A program made the position numbers and the translations under genes. A DNA stretch of 64,000 nucleotides. Origin: Dromiciops gliroides. Lineage: Eukaryota > Chordata > Mammalia > Microbiotheria > Microbiotheriidae. Below the pieces are notes generated by a model. That model was given only the letters and a program-made list of their open reading frames with translations, searched no databases and had not been told where the DNA came from. Each line of letters begins with the position of its first letter. Within the stretch, counting starts at the first letter, position 1. Where the stretch lies: NCBI RefSeq assembly GCF_019393635.1, contig NC_057861.1:379157315-379221314 (forward strand), read 5' to 3'. Shown here in pieces: positions 20,626 to 32,489 of the stretch.

Positions 20626-20939
20626 GGAACTGGCTTTCAGGGTTGTTGTGAGAATAAAATAAAATGATATTTGTAAAGAACTAAGCATTATGCCTAGTAC
20701 ATATTAAGTGCTTATGAAATCCTTCCTCCCTCCCTCCCTCCTTTTCTCTCATCCTCTCTTTTTTTTACTTCCTTGAGTTAACAGATATAGCTTTGTCAAA
20801 ATGAAACTAGAGAAATTTTGTAAATCAACCATATTTCTTTTCTAATCCCCCCCAAAATCGGATTTGGACAACAAACTTTTTGCCTATCCACTGGCTATCC
20901 ACTTCTGTCTTGTGTTGTCTCCCTGTATTAGGATGTAGT

Positions 20940-21060
20940 AGCTCCTTTAAAGCAACAAGCAGATAATGTGCATTTGTTAAATGTTTCCTCTATGTTGGGC
21001 ACTATGCAAAGCACTAGAGATACAAAGAGAGGCAAAAGTTCAGTCCCTGATGTAAAAAAA
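20940..21060 (-). mobile_element. LINE-2 3' end, antisense
   Basis: 'tgtttcctctatgttgggca', 'ctatgcaaagcactagagat' and 'acaaagagaggcaaaagttc' follow the complement of the LINE-2 terminus. Old and short. Confidence 0.55.
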
Positions 21061-21244
21061 AAGCTCGTACCCCCTAATGAGAGAGAGAGAAAAGGAAAAA
21101 AAAAATATACAAAATATCTACGAAGGTAATATTGGAAGGAAAACACTAGCAGTAGAGGGAGGGACAAATGCCTCAGTATTCCATTTGTATCATTAGCACA
21201 TCTTACCCATAGGAACTTGAGCATAATAAGCCCTTAATGAGGGA

Positions 21245-21495
21245 AGGGAAAGCAGAAAGGGAAAGGAATAAGCCTTTATAAAGCACCACATGTGCTAGGA
21301 AGAGTGCTAAGTGCTTTCTAAATAGTATCTCATTGATACAGCAACCCTGTATGGTAGGTGATGTTATCTCAATTTTTATTGTTTATAGTTTATGAATCTA
21401 TACTATAAAAAGATGATAGCTGAGGAAACTGAGGCAAACGGATTAAGGGAATTGCCTAGGGTCATACAGCTAATAAGTGTCTGAAGCCAGACCCT
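21245..21495 (-). mobile_element. MIR-like SINE, antisense
   Basis: Contains 'gctgaggaaactgaggcaaa', 'ttgcctagggtcatacagct' and 'aataagtgtctgaagccaga', the classic antisense MIR core. Confidence 0.7.
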
Positions 21496-21910
21496 AACCC
21501 CGGGTAGGGATACCTATTGGTAGGAGGAAAGAGCACAGCATAAGAAATTCCTGGGTGTGGGGAGGAGAGTCATCTGGATTGTCGAGCAATGGCCATGACC
21601 TTTTTTCAAAGAAAACAAAGCATAAATAATTCCACAAAAGCAAGACTAGCATATTATGCTCATTCCAACATATAGCAAATTCAATGCAGTGATTATTTTA
21701 CGCAGTATGTGTAAAATAGGTTAACATTTAGTCGATTCTTCACTTGGGTCAATCTGCCACCAGTGCTTACAGTGGACTGATGGCACAGATGAGCTTCAAT
21801 AAATCTTAATCTTTTTTTGAATAAAATCTGAGCTCAGGAAGTTTTCATAGGCTATTTCATGAAAAATGGTGTGGGGAGAACTTTCTTCTTTAGTTGAAAG
21901 TGGTAGGGAC

Positions 21911-22073
21911 ATAGGGCAGCTAGGTGGTGCAGTGGATAGAGCACCAGCCCTGGAGTCAGGAGGACCTCAGTTCAAATTCGGCCTCAGACACTTAACACTT
22001 ACTAGCTGTGTGACCCTGGGCAAGTCACTTAACCCCAATTGACTCACCAAAACAAAACAAAACAAAACAAAAA
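21911..22073 (+). mobile_element. WSINE-type SINE
   Basis: Little-diverged sense copy with an (AAAAC)n tail, flanked by aagtggtagggac duplications (21898-21910 and about 22075-22086). Confidence 0.9.
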
Positions 22074-22519
22074 AAAGTGGTAGGGACTGCAGGTAGCACT
22101 ATATAAAATTTTGAAATCTTTAATACAGTGGAAGAAGTATTAGGTAACTGACATTTTTTTTTTCCTCCTTGAGGAAAAATCTGTATACTATTATTTTTAT
22201 ATTAGGAAGGAGGAAAAAATAAAAGGCAAAAGAAAAAGAACTTATGGTATAGTTCAGATGAATCTACTACTAATGTTTTTATTTTCCTTTTTGAACTTAA
22301 TTTGTATTGCTTGGTATATATTTATCCTTTCATTCTTCCATCAACTACTTTGAAGCAGAGGCTTGTTTATGTGTCTGTCTTTTGTCTGGTATTCCTTGTG
22401 TTCTGGACCTATGGGTTTATCAGTGTAGGGAACTCTCAATATTGAAACTATCTCTACTGATGTGGATCAGTAATTTCTCTGAAATTAATAACCAGAGGCA
22501 CTTGAATGTTAATGTTAAG

Positions 22520-22622
22520 TGAGCCTTAACCCTACTCAAACAGCCATTGTGTGTCAGAGGTAGAACGTGAATTAGGGTTTTCCTCATTAAAAGTCTGGTC
22601 TTCTGTGCCATGCTGCCTATTA
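22520..22622 (-). mobile_element. MIR-like SINE fragment, antisense
   Basis: 'tgtgtcagaggtagaacgtg' through 'ctgtgccatgctgcctatta' matches the complement of the SINE head. Decayed. Confidence 0.55.
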
Positions 22623-22624
22623 GG

Positions 22625-23239
22625 TTAATAATATTTGATTATTTGGATTGAGAGGAATAAGTCAATAGAAACAATGAAAGAATAGAGATCCATTCACTCC
22701 TACCTTCATTGATGTGGAATGAAGAGTGTCAAAGGTAATTTAGGGGTTTAAGAGAACCCTGAAGAATGAACCAATGGGGGTATATCCCTTTCCTCACTCA
22801 TAACAAAGTACCACTTTCTTCATGTGCATCCATGTATGTACCTGTACGTACATGCATGTGCATGTATGCATATATGTGAATTTACATGCTTGTATATGTG
22901 AAGTCAAATGTTAACATAACAAACATGTATGGAAATAAGGGGAAACTTTTCTTATACACATCAAACTATATTACATGCAAACTAATTAGCAATCCTCTTT
23001 TCCTTGGGTTGTATGATCTGCTTTAGGTATTAAAATTCCAATTAGACCAAAGAGTAAATAAAGCTACAGTAAGGGGGTCAAATATTATACTCCTATGTAG
23101 CCAGAGTCGTATTTTAAAAGTAATAATTTAATGTTTTTAAATAAGAAAAGTAGGAATATAGTCATTGCTGCTCTATTTTTAAAATCAAATTTCATGTGTA
23201 TAATATAGTTATGTATATATGTGTGTGTGTGTGTTTGTG

Positions 23240-23274
<35 letters not shown>

Positions 23275-23940
23275 TACATAAATCATATAGTTTTAAAGAG
23301 CAAACATGTACCATGAGTTAAAGTATGTGCATATACAGTTCTGCTGCCATAACTTCAAATGACTTGGATTTTAGATAAGCATCCAAGATCAGCTAAATAC
23401 TATGAATTGTTTATATCTTCTTTAGCAGTATCACTGAAATGTTAATTATGCCAACTGTTCATTTTGAGCAAATTCTGTACAGTTGTATATCACCAAAGGA
23501 AATTCCCATTGTGGTTAATACTGTGATACTATATCAAATTTTCTTTATGAGAGCTCTTCATGTAGTCTCTTAGTCAATGAGCCATAAGAACAAAGCCTTG
23601 TTTCTTTACTTAAAGTAAGTTCTCTTCAGTGAATATATTATGACAAATGTTTTCTTCACAGATAATGTATCAGTCATTCTCTGAGATAATACCTGGTTAT
23701 ATGCTGTTTGTAGCTGGAAAATTGACCTATTTCTCTCAATTCAATTAAGGACAAATGATTGCCATGATTGTTTTGTAATTCATTCAATAAAAGTTTATCA
23801 ACTATGGTGTATAAAATGTTAGACAACTATGGCGAAATATGAGACTATTATTAGATATATTCCCCATTTTCAGGAGTTTATAATCAAGTAAGGCAGAAAG
23901 GTCCATAAAGAACTTATTTATCTATAGAATGCTTGAAGGG
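22625..23940. repeat. Gene-free AT-rich stretch with microsatellites
   Basis: No gene. Holds a degenerate (CATG/TATG)n run at 22825-22885 and (TG)n followed by (TA)n at 23218-23268. A weak antisense LINE-2-like end lies near 23780-23890. Confidence 0.55.
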
Positions 23941-23944
23941 TTAT

Positions 23945-24125
23945 TAAGTATTTCATGTACAATATGTCATTTCATCCTGCCACAACTTGGAGGTAGATTT
24001 TGTAATCATATTTTTCTAAATGAGATATCTGTACATAATGAGTATAGAATCAAAGGCTGGATTATAATACAGTTCTTCCTATTCAAGCCGTGCACTTTTT
24101 CTGCTTTGTCACATTGCCTCTTGGG
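23945..24125 (-). mobile_element. MIR-like SINE, antisense, decayed
   Basis: 'atttcatcctgccacaactt' and 'tctttttctgctttgtcaca'-like landmarks in the spacing of an antisense MIR. Weak. Confidence 0.45.
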
Positions 24126-24194
24126 CACTGTTCATGAATAACAGATTAGAACTAGAAATGAACAGGAGAAAGGAAGTTTTTTAAAGTTGAGTAC

Positions 24195-24330
24195 TCCTTT
24201 CAAGCATTTTTAAGTACCAGGCACTATAATGTGTGTGGAGGATACAAAGATAAAAATGACAAGACTCTACTTGCAGTGGGGTGTGTGTGTGTGTGTGTGT
24301 GCGCACACGTGTGCACACGTGCATGCGCGT
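24195..24330 (-). mobile_element. LINE-2 end followed by (GT)n microsatellite
   Basis: 'taccaggcactataatgtgt' plus 'gatacaaagataaaaatgac' is an antisense LINE-2 end. (GT)n with CG-containing variants follows at 24280-24325. Confidence 0.55.
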
Positions 24331-24423
24331 GCCAGAACTGCCAGATCACAGAGTGGGAGGAGAATAATGTTTAAGAAGTCTACAAAAGTAAGAAGGGGTC
24401 AGTTTGCAAAGTTAAAAATGATA

Positions 24424-24582
24424 GGGGCAGCTAGGTGGCACAGTGGATAAAGCACCGGCCCTGGATTCAGGAGTACCTGAGTTCAAATCTGGCCTCAGAC
24501 ACTTGACACTTACCAGCTGTGTGACCCTGGGCAAGTCACTTAACCCCCCTTGACCTGCAAAAAAACCCAAAAAAACAAACAA
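24424..24582 (+). mobile_element. WSINE-type SINE
   Basis: Nearly consensus sense copy from 'ggggcagctaggtggcacag' to an A-rich tail. Pol III A-box-like (TGGCACAGTGG) and B-box-like (GAGTTCAAATC) elements are both visible, reflecting tRNA origin. Confidence 0.9.
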
Positions 24583-24614
24583 ATGAAAGACAAGGGAGTT
24601 CATAATTTACTCTC

Positions 24615-25400
24615 TAAGTAATGACATGAATACGTACTTTAGGAAAATCTTTGGTGGTTGTATGAAGGATGAAGTGGAGAATGGAGATATTTGAGGCAAG
24701 GACAACCAAGAGGGGGCTATTGCAATAGTTGAGGCAAGAAGTGATAAGAGCTTGAATTAGAGAATTAGCTCTATGAGTGAAGAGGAAGGGATATATGCAA
24801 GAATTATAGATTGAAGTGACAAACTTTGACAAGATATATATGAAGTGAATCAGTGAGTTGAGTATTATTTAAGGGCTTCAAATCTTATTGACTAAGTGAT
24901 TGTATCTTCAATATTTGGAAGTTGGGTGGGTTTAGGGTACCAACCATGTATTGGATGATGTTTGATATAAACATGGAGTTGGAAAGGTACAATAGGAATC
25001 TCAGGATATGAGACTGGGTTTCAAGAGAGTAGGGCAAACAATATTGATCTGGAAGTCATATCCATAGAAATATTCATTGAAAGTAGGGGAAATGAGATTA
25101 CAAATATTTTGTGTGTGCGTATGTGTATACACAGAGACAGAGAGAGAGAATGAATACATAAGAATATTCTCAGCATAGAGGCTTAGGTTATCCACTTCAG
25201 ATGCATGGCATGAATGTTATATAACATAGGACCCTAAGACCATAATAGGCAGAAAGATAAGAAGATAAACAAGTGAGAACCACAGTAAGAGAAATACAGG
25301 GAAAGAAGTTTGTCACCAGTATCAAATGCCCCCTGTAGCTTAAAGGAAGAAAAAGTTTGAAATGATACAAAAATATCACCAGAGCATTCCACTAATACGC
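24615..25400 (+). mobile_element. Ancient interspersed repeat, class not assigned
   Basis: A long, decayed segment including 'gctattgcaatagttgaggc', 'aagaagtgataagagcttga' and 'atcaaatgccccctgtagct'. It is of the same type as 6140-7050 and 34380-34780. No frame is kept. I recognise it as an old mammalian interspersed repeat but cannot name the family. Confidence 0.5.
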
Positions 25401-25796
25401 TAACTTCCAGAGCCCAGATGTACTCGCTCAACTATATACCTACATCCAAATTATAGTCATTCAATGGATGTTGTCATTGAAGGTGGTGGTAATTCACCTA
25501 ACTATACTTTTCTATCTATCTATTTTTCTATCATGTTCATTTGTTAATACAAATAGCATGAAATAATTTGTCAATTTTAATTTAAAGAGTTAGAACTATG
25601 GGATTTTTTTCCTAAAGTATAAGTCTGAAATCTATTAAAAAATCAGTCCAGCATGATTTCTTTTTCATGACATCATGCTAGCTTTTTATGATCACTGGTG
25701 ATTTTTCTAGATGTTTTAGTATATTCTTTTCATGAAAAATTTTAGAATATAGACAGGAATTGAAGTAAAATCCACCCATGTTAAGGTGGGTAGTAT

Positions 25797-26569
25797 TGTG
25801 GTGGCCAAATTTAATATATGGAGAACTAGTTGGGTGGTTTGCCAAAATATTGGGGTCCCAGAGATGGAGGGACCTCTAGGTTTAAAGCTCCCTCCCCTCC
25901 AAAACTGCCTTTTTAGATATTTCTCCTAGGCCAATAAGAAAGGAGCCTTACAGACTCTGTTCCTCAGATGAATCAGGTTTAATTTTTATTTATTTATTTT
26001 TTGGTAAGTCAATTGGGGTTAAGTGACTTGCCTAGGGTCACACAGCTAGTGTCAAATGTCTGAGGTCGGATTTGAACTTGCATCCTCCTGAATCCAGGGC
26101 CGGTGCTTTATTTACTGTGCCACCTAGCTTCCCCCTGAATCAGGGGGAATTATTAAGGAGAATAAAGTAAACAGCAAATGTTAAATTAATACAATCAAAG
26201 ACAAGGGAATAGGGGAGAAGAAATATGGATAATCCTTCTAGTTCTGTCTATTCAAAAGAGCAGAGTAACTCACCACCTGGAGCTTGTAGCTTCAATGGGA
26301 AGCACAGGTTACAGCCAGGCTTGAAAGACTTGTCTGCTGCTGCTGCTCTTGCTCACACCACCAGAAGGGAAGAGAGAGAGCTCTGGAAGAAGAACAGCCA
26401 GCTCCCCTCAGCGAGCATTTAATCTCCCTCCCCCCAAAGGGGAAGTCTTCCAAAAACTGCCTATGGAGAGTGGTTTCTCCTTCTGACCTCAGCAGCATGC
26501 ATAACTTCAGGGCAGGCCAGGTGTGGCCCCTCCCAAATGAGTCAGCCAAATTTCAATAATTTTACCACA
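25797..26569 (-). mobile_element. LTR (TGTGAAAAAATAATGG-type family), with a SINE inside
   Basis: Antisense LTR with a perfect 4-bp duplication GTAT (25793-25796, 26570-26573). The segment 'gagggacctctaggt' near 25867 is mirrored at about 29370-29384 in the LTR at 28768. No interior. A SINE sits at 25978-26135. Confidence 0.8.
25978..26135 (-). mobile_element. WSINE-type SINE, antisense
   Basis: Inserted in the LTR, with tgaatcagg duplications (25969-25977, 26136-26144). Confidence 0.9.
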
Positions 26570-26573
26570 GTAT

Positions 26574-28140
26574 GCTTTATCATTCGTCCATTGGGATTGT
26601 TTTGGAACATTGTATTGCTGAGAATAAGCCATTCACAGTTCTTCAAACAATATTGCTGTCACTGTGCACAAGGTTCTCTTGGTTCTGCCCCCTTCACCAT
26701 ACCATCAGTTCATACAAATCTTTCCAGGCCTTTCTGAAATCATCCTGCTTGTCATTTTTTATAGCACAATAATATTCCATCATCATATACACAGTTTGTT
26801 TAGCCATTCCCCAATTGATGGACATTCCTTTTCTTAGCCACCACAAAAAGAGCTGCTATGACCATTTTTGTAAAAATAGGTCTTTTTCTCTTTTTGGAGA
26901 TGTCTTTGGGATATAAACCTAGTAGTGTTATTGCTGGATCAAATTCTATAGCCCTTTGGGTATAGTTCAAATTGTTATCCAGAATTTTTGGATCAGTTGA
27001 CAACTCCACCAACAGTGGATTGGTGTCCCAACTTTCCTATGTCTCCTCCAACATCTAACATTTCCCTTTTTTTGTTATATTTTCCATTTTGATACGTGTG
27101 AGGTGATACTTCAGTTGTTTTAATTTGCATTTCTCTAGATCACTATCTAGAGCATTTTTTCATATCACTATAGATAATTTTGACTTATTTGACTTATTTG
27201 AAAACTGCCTGTTCATATCCTTTAGCTATTTATCAACTGGAGAATGACATACTTATATAAATTTGATTCAGTTCTCTATATATTTGAGAAATGAGCCCTT
27301 TATCAGAGATACTTGTTTCAAAAAATGTTCCATTTTTATGCAAAACTTTTAAAATTTTATATAATAAAAATGATCTATTTTACATTTTATATTGCTCTCT
27401 ATCTTCTTTGGTTTTAAATTCTTCCTCTGTCCATAAAACTGACAAACTATTCCATCCTCTCAATTTAATTGCGCTATCACCCTTTATATATAAATCATGT
27501 ACTCACTTTGATATTATTTTAGTATACACTATAATATGTTGTTCTATACATAGTTTTTGTCATACTGTTTTCCAGTTTTCCCAACAGTTTTTGTCAAATA
27601 ATGAGTTTGTTCCAAAAGCTTAGATCTTTGGGTTTATCATATATTAGTCATTTACGGTAGTGTAATTTCTATCTATTCTATTTCATTGATATACCTCTCT
27701 ATTTCTTAGCCAGTACCAGATTGTTTTGATGATTAGTTCTTTATAGTACAGTTTGAGATCTGGTACTGTTAGACCATCTTTTGCATTTTTTTCATCAATT
27801 CCCTTGATATCCTTGAGATTTTGTTCTTCCCAATCAATTTTATTTTTTCTAGATATGTAAAATCTTTTTGGTATAGCACTAAATGCATTTATTTCTATTG
27901 CATTATTATCTGAAAAGGATGTGTTTACTATTTCTGTTTTTCCACATCTGGTTATGAGGCTTTTATGCCCTAATACATTGTCAATTTTTGTGTAGGTTTC
28001 ATGTACTGCTGAGAAAGTATATCCCTTTCTATTCTCATTCAGTTTTCTCCAGAGGGCTATCATATCTAAATTTTTGAGAATTTTGTTCAATTCCTTAACT
28101 TCTTTCCTGTTTATATTTTGGTTAGATTTATCCAGTTTTG
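26574..28140 (-). mobile_element. Internally deleted L1, antisense
   Basis: Minus-strand L1 with ORF2 C-terminal sequence and 3' region. Landmarks: 'ccccaattgatggacattcc' (26810) and 'gaaaactgcctgttcatatc' (27200). The 135-codon frame at 27683-28090 joins the endonuclease end (KIDNVLGHKSLITRCGKTEI) directly to a much later ORF2 part (DGLTVPDLKLYYKELIIKTI, then WYWLRNREVYQ), so the RT core was deleted in frame. Other stops show it is dead. The 3' tip is missing at the LTR boundary. Confidence 0.8.
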
Positions 28141-28767
28141 AGGGTGGAAGGTTAAGGTTCCCCCACTAGTATAGGGTTTTTTGTTTGTTTTGCTCTTATA
28201 ACCTATCTAACTTCAAAAATTTAGATGCTATACTATTTTGTAGCTTTTCTTATTCCTACAAAGTTGAGATGGGAAGAGAGTCTACAAATATAGGCTAGCA
28301 AAGAATGGTCTAAAAATGATTTTATAGTTATATCATTATCATTGTAAGCCATTTCTATTATCTAAACTATAATTATTATTTATCTTAGCATATCGTTTTC
28401 AGAGAAGGTGAACACTCAAGTTGTCTTGGTTATTATGTTGACATAAATAATTCTTTATCAGATGCAATACACATACTACTACAGTAAAATGATTTATTTG
28501 CCATTATATACATAGATACATACATTCACATATACATTCATGTAAGTATGTGGATTTTCCCTAGCCTTCCTCATGTTTGACTCTGGGGGCTTTCTTCTAA
28601 TTCTAATGACAGTGTCAAGATAACAATGGGGCACATCCTATTTGACAGGCTATTTTTTTTATTCATATATTTTTCACATTGCTCATATCACTTCTCCATA
28701 ATTCCTTATTTGTGAGGAATTCTAGCCTTGTCACAAGCCATTATGAATCCCTCCATTGCCCCTTGTG

Positions 28768-29456
28768 TGTATGAAAAAATAATGGAATTTGGCAGATGCC
28801 CAGGGGTTCCACTTGACTGATTTAGTATTGCTTGAAAAAAACAACTAAGTACCTCCTTGGGATTATTAGATATAGGCCACCCCTGGCTGGCCCTGAGTGA
28901 TATGTACTGCTGATGTCAGCAGGGGTACCAATCTAAGCCATGCAATTTGAAGGACCTCCCTTTGGGGGGGGGGAGGGAGAGAATAGGTAGAAAAGAGAAT
29001 GCTGAGGCTGGGAGCTCTTTTTCCTGTTGGTGAGCTTCTGAGAGCAGACTGGAGAGGGGCTGCACAGCTGACTCCCATAGAAACTATGGACCCCTAGGTA
29101 GTGAGTTAATAGAAATGATGCCAGCTCTTCGAATTAGCTGAGCTGGAAGCAAGTTTGGGAATTGTCAGTCTTTGCTAAAGTCATGGAGCTTTTCCATTTT
29201 TCTCTTCCCCTATTCCTTTGTCCCTGACTTTATTAACTTCACCTTTGTTATATATTTTCTTCCCATTAATAAAACCTGATTTGTTTGTGGAAAAGAGGTT
29301 GTTAATCTCCCTTCTTATTAGCCTGGGAGAAATAAATAAAAAGGCAGTTTGGAAGGGAGGAAACTTTAGACCTAGAGGTCCCTCATTATTTTCTGAACCC
29401 CAAAATTATGGTGAGCCACTCAATTAACTTGCCCCATATTAAATTTGGCCCCTGCA
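28768..29456 (+). mobile_element. LTR (TGTGAAAAAATAATGG-type family), sense
   Basis: From TGTATGAAAAAATAATGG to ...GGCCCCTGCA. 'attaataaaacctgatt' near 29265 is the likely polyadenylation site. It is related to the LTRs at 25797 (opposite strand) and 2719 (shared first 40 bases). Flanks TGTG/TGTA are a possible imperfect duplication. No interior is attached. Confidence 0.7.
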
Positions 29457-31900
29457 TGTAACTTTTAAATTACCAAAAATATAATATCTACAGAAAAACT
29501 TGGAATTATAGAAAATGACTGAAAGAAGTTGACTATGAAAAAGATGAGTCTGTTTAATGGAGAAACTTAGGATAATTAAAGATCTTTGCAATTGTCCCAA
29601 AACAATCCAGTCTACTTGCCTCTTTACAATTCTGGGTGCATTTACAATGTATGTCCAAGATATATACTGAGACTTGCAATTAGATGTACTTCAAACATCC
29701 TAAACAGGTTAGCAAGTAGTTGCAATGTCAAAGGTTTTTCATAATTAAGATGTAAAAAAAGAAAAAAAGAAAAAGAAATAAAACCTGGCAAGGTGACCAT
29801 AGGCTTCAAATTATAATTGACCTTGAACTTCATCAATACCTTTAATATTTCAGCATTTGAAATAAAGTAGGAATGACATGGTGAAATACCATGACCTGTT
29901 TTCCTTACAATAGTTTCTCTGAAAAATAACCTATTCTTCTTTTAATCACATTTACCAAAGAACCTAGAGCTATCAGTTTCCTTGTAATTCTGGATAAACC
30001 AAACATAAAAATTTCCCCTCACCCATCCAAATTACATTAATATATTACATGAGAAAATTTGCATAATCAGTTTCAATATCATTCATTTTGATTACTAGTC
30101 TTATCATAAACAGTATTTTTGTTCACTTCTCAAAATCTTAGTAGTACAGAATAGTACCTTTATTTGCTCCAAAAGTTTCTCCAAGACTTTGTGATAGAAA
30201 ATATGTAAACAAAAGTTTTTCTTCAATTGTTTGAAAAAATGTAATTTTATATAACATCTCTAATAGTCATTTTGTGTGACATGCTGAGACAGTGGGGGAA
30301 AAACTGCTGTTTCTGGTAATTAAGTTATTTTGCATTAGTGTTTTTGAAGAGGAAACACTATAGCAAAGTTGTAAGCAAGGAAGTTTGGCAGATCTCAGTA
30401 ACCCTAAGAAACTGGACTAAAGAAGAAACGTGAATAAGCACTCCTCTCCCATCATGGGCATGGCACAGTTAGAATTCCTAACACCTTTATCACAAAAATA
30501 ATCTTTTTTTTTTTTTGATAGAGTGGAAAGAGTGATGCTTGATATTGCCTATTATGCTGGGGTGGGGAGAGGTCCATGTTTATGGAAATTAAGATTTATA
30601 AGCCCCAAAGTGAAGGGGTCACCATATTTAGTAAATTTTATAACCAAGCTATCCAAGTGAGGGTAAGAACTTTAAGATCAAGTAAGCAGTGAACAAATGG
30701 AAATTATCACTCAGGATGTCAAAGAAAAGAGTGATTTTTCAGCAGGAAAAGAAGAAAACATATTTGTAACTCCAGGATATTCCTGTTATAAATTCAATAC
30801 ATTTATTCTTTTAATGGATAGTTAGGACATTTAGTTACCAACATGGAGTAAAAAAGATGTGAATATCTATTTTTTTTCAACATAGGAGGCTACAAATCTT
30901 TCCTAAAGACTTAAAATAGCAATGATAAAGAAAATTGTCCTGGGATCTTGTGAAATGTTCCTTTAACCATAACAAGTATGGTTTAAGATTTTAATGGAAA
31001 GAACAATTTTAGAGAAAAAAAGGTTGATTAGCTGAAACTGCATTACATAAAGCAAAACATTACATTTATACCTTGACTGGGAAATACAGAATTTCCCTTC
31101 AGATGAGAAATAAAGCCCCCCCCCACTTCATATCAAACACAACAGCATAAACAATAATCTGATTTCTAAGAATGTATAATTCAGAAACAATGCAGAATAA
31201 ACTAAAAATATCAATTATTTAAATCTCAAATGAGAAATACAGGCATTTCTGCTAAAGAGATTTTGACAATGCAAAGTTGTCCCTAGACAATGAATATATC
31301 AGGGAAGAATTTGAAGAATTTTCAGATTTGCTTATGTGGATTCATCTTCAAGAAACATAAAACACAGAAAACTGCACCACTTCACAATAATTCACAGTAT
31401 AAAATCCTTCCAGTATCCACTTCCATAATAACTCACAGTATAAAATGCTTCCAGTATCAATTCCATAAGCAAGCTACAGATCTTTTTTTTCAAGGTAACT
31501 TACCATATTTATGGTGTATCTTCTAATGTATTAGTAGCTGTGGGGATCAGTGCAGCTTTACACCCAGGAATTCTACCCTTACCCCAACACTTCCCTATCT
31601 GTCTATACATACAGGAATTTTAAGAACCTGGTGCAAGATGAGCTTCAGCATAAGGCTAGAGACATACAAATATGTATTGTATTATGTGTATTTATTTACC
31701 ATTTAACAGTATAAGCATTTAGTACCACTTTTATTAGATACCTTTTTTTTCATATGTGTATCACTGAAGTTTAAGTGTTGTGTGATTTTTTTTTTTCAAA
31801 GCTCAGTCAAGTTTAGGACCATTTGTTGCATTAGAGCAGAACTGAATATAATCTGATTTTTATCCTTTTCAGTTTTCTTTTGTTGAATATTAAAATATAG
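29457..31900. other. Gene-free AT-rich stretch
   Basis: No convincing gene, RNA or named repeat. A short direct repeat 'ataactcacagtataaaat' / 'aattcacagtataaaat' occurs at about 31388 and 31426. Confidence 0.45.
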
Positions 31901-31904
31901 TTTT

Positions 31905-32489
31905 TGTCTCCGCCTGTCTCCTACAAACAGATCAGAGAAATAATGTTTAATTTCTCCTAAAAATCAGAGACAGACAGAAAAAATATTATATCAATTTAAT
32001 ATTTTATTGTCCCAAGAAGAAAGATAACATGACACATTTGGAGACTTCCCTCCTAAGAGAGAAGCTCAGGGGACTCCCATTTCTGAGGGTATATATGGTT
32101 TTAGTCCACTGATTACAGGGCTTCGTAAGTTTTAATAACATGGTACAGAAATCAACCCAAAAGCAAAAAAGTAGTTTAACAATTTCAGTTATAACAAGTA
32201 TGGAGGAAATACAGAAGCATCATAAGACTACAGGATTCCAAGAAAGGGTTTCGCAACCATGGGGACACCCAGATATTACCATAAGATAGGGACTTACTAT
32301 CCTGAGAGAAAAGAAGTCACTAGGTAGGGTCTTTTCTCTGCTAGCTCTCTGGGTTAAGTTTGGAGTTCAGTTTAAGGACATTTTGCTCCTATTGATCCAG
32401 GGTTTCCTAAAACTCCCCTTGAATAATAAGATAGCTCCATCAAATCCAGGTGATCCATATATTCATATTAGCAGTTTCTATCCTTGACA
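31905..32489 (-). mobile_element. Probable solo LTR, antisense
   Basis: Minus-strand reading starts TGTCAAGGATAG and has a TATA-like 'atatataccctcag' near 32085, AATAAA near 32010 and the end ...AGGCGGAGACA, which is LTR-like spacing. Family not assigned and no target duplication is clear. Confidence 0.55.

Larger units (their letters stand above)
19655..20720 (+). mobile_element. MIR-like CORE-SINE, split by two insertions
   Basis: The head resembles 'acctcaatacaaatccaaat' with 'tgactgggcaagtcatctaa' (19660-19751). The middle piece 'gtaataataatagtaaca' lies at 20231, and the tail 'ggttgttgtgagaataaaat' to 'tattaagtgcttatgaaat' at 20640-20720. The pieces are in the right order for an old mammalian MIR/THER-type SINE. 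Confidence 0.6.

Noticed and set aside
24424-24500. tRNA gene
   Set aside because: A-box- and B-box-like motifs belong to a tRNA-derived SINE head. No cloverleaf or acceptor pairing is evident, and the same sequence occurs about twenty times.
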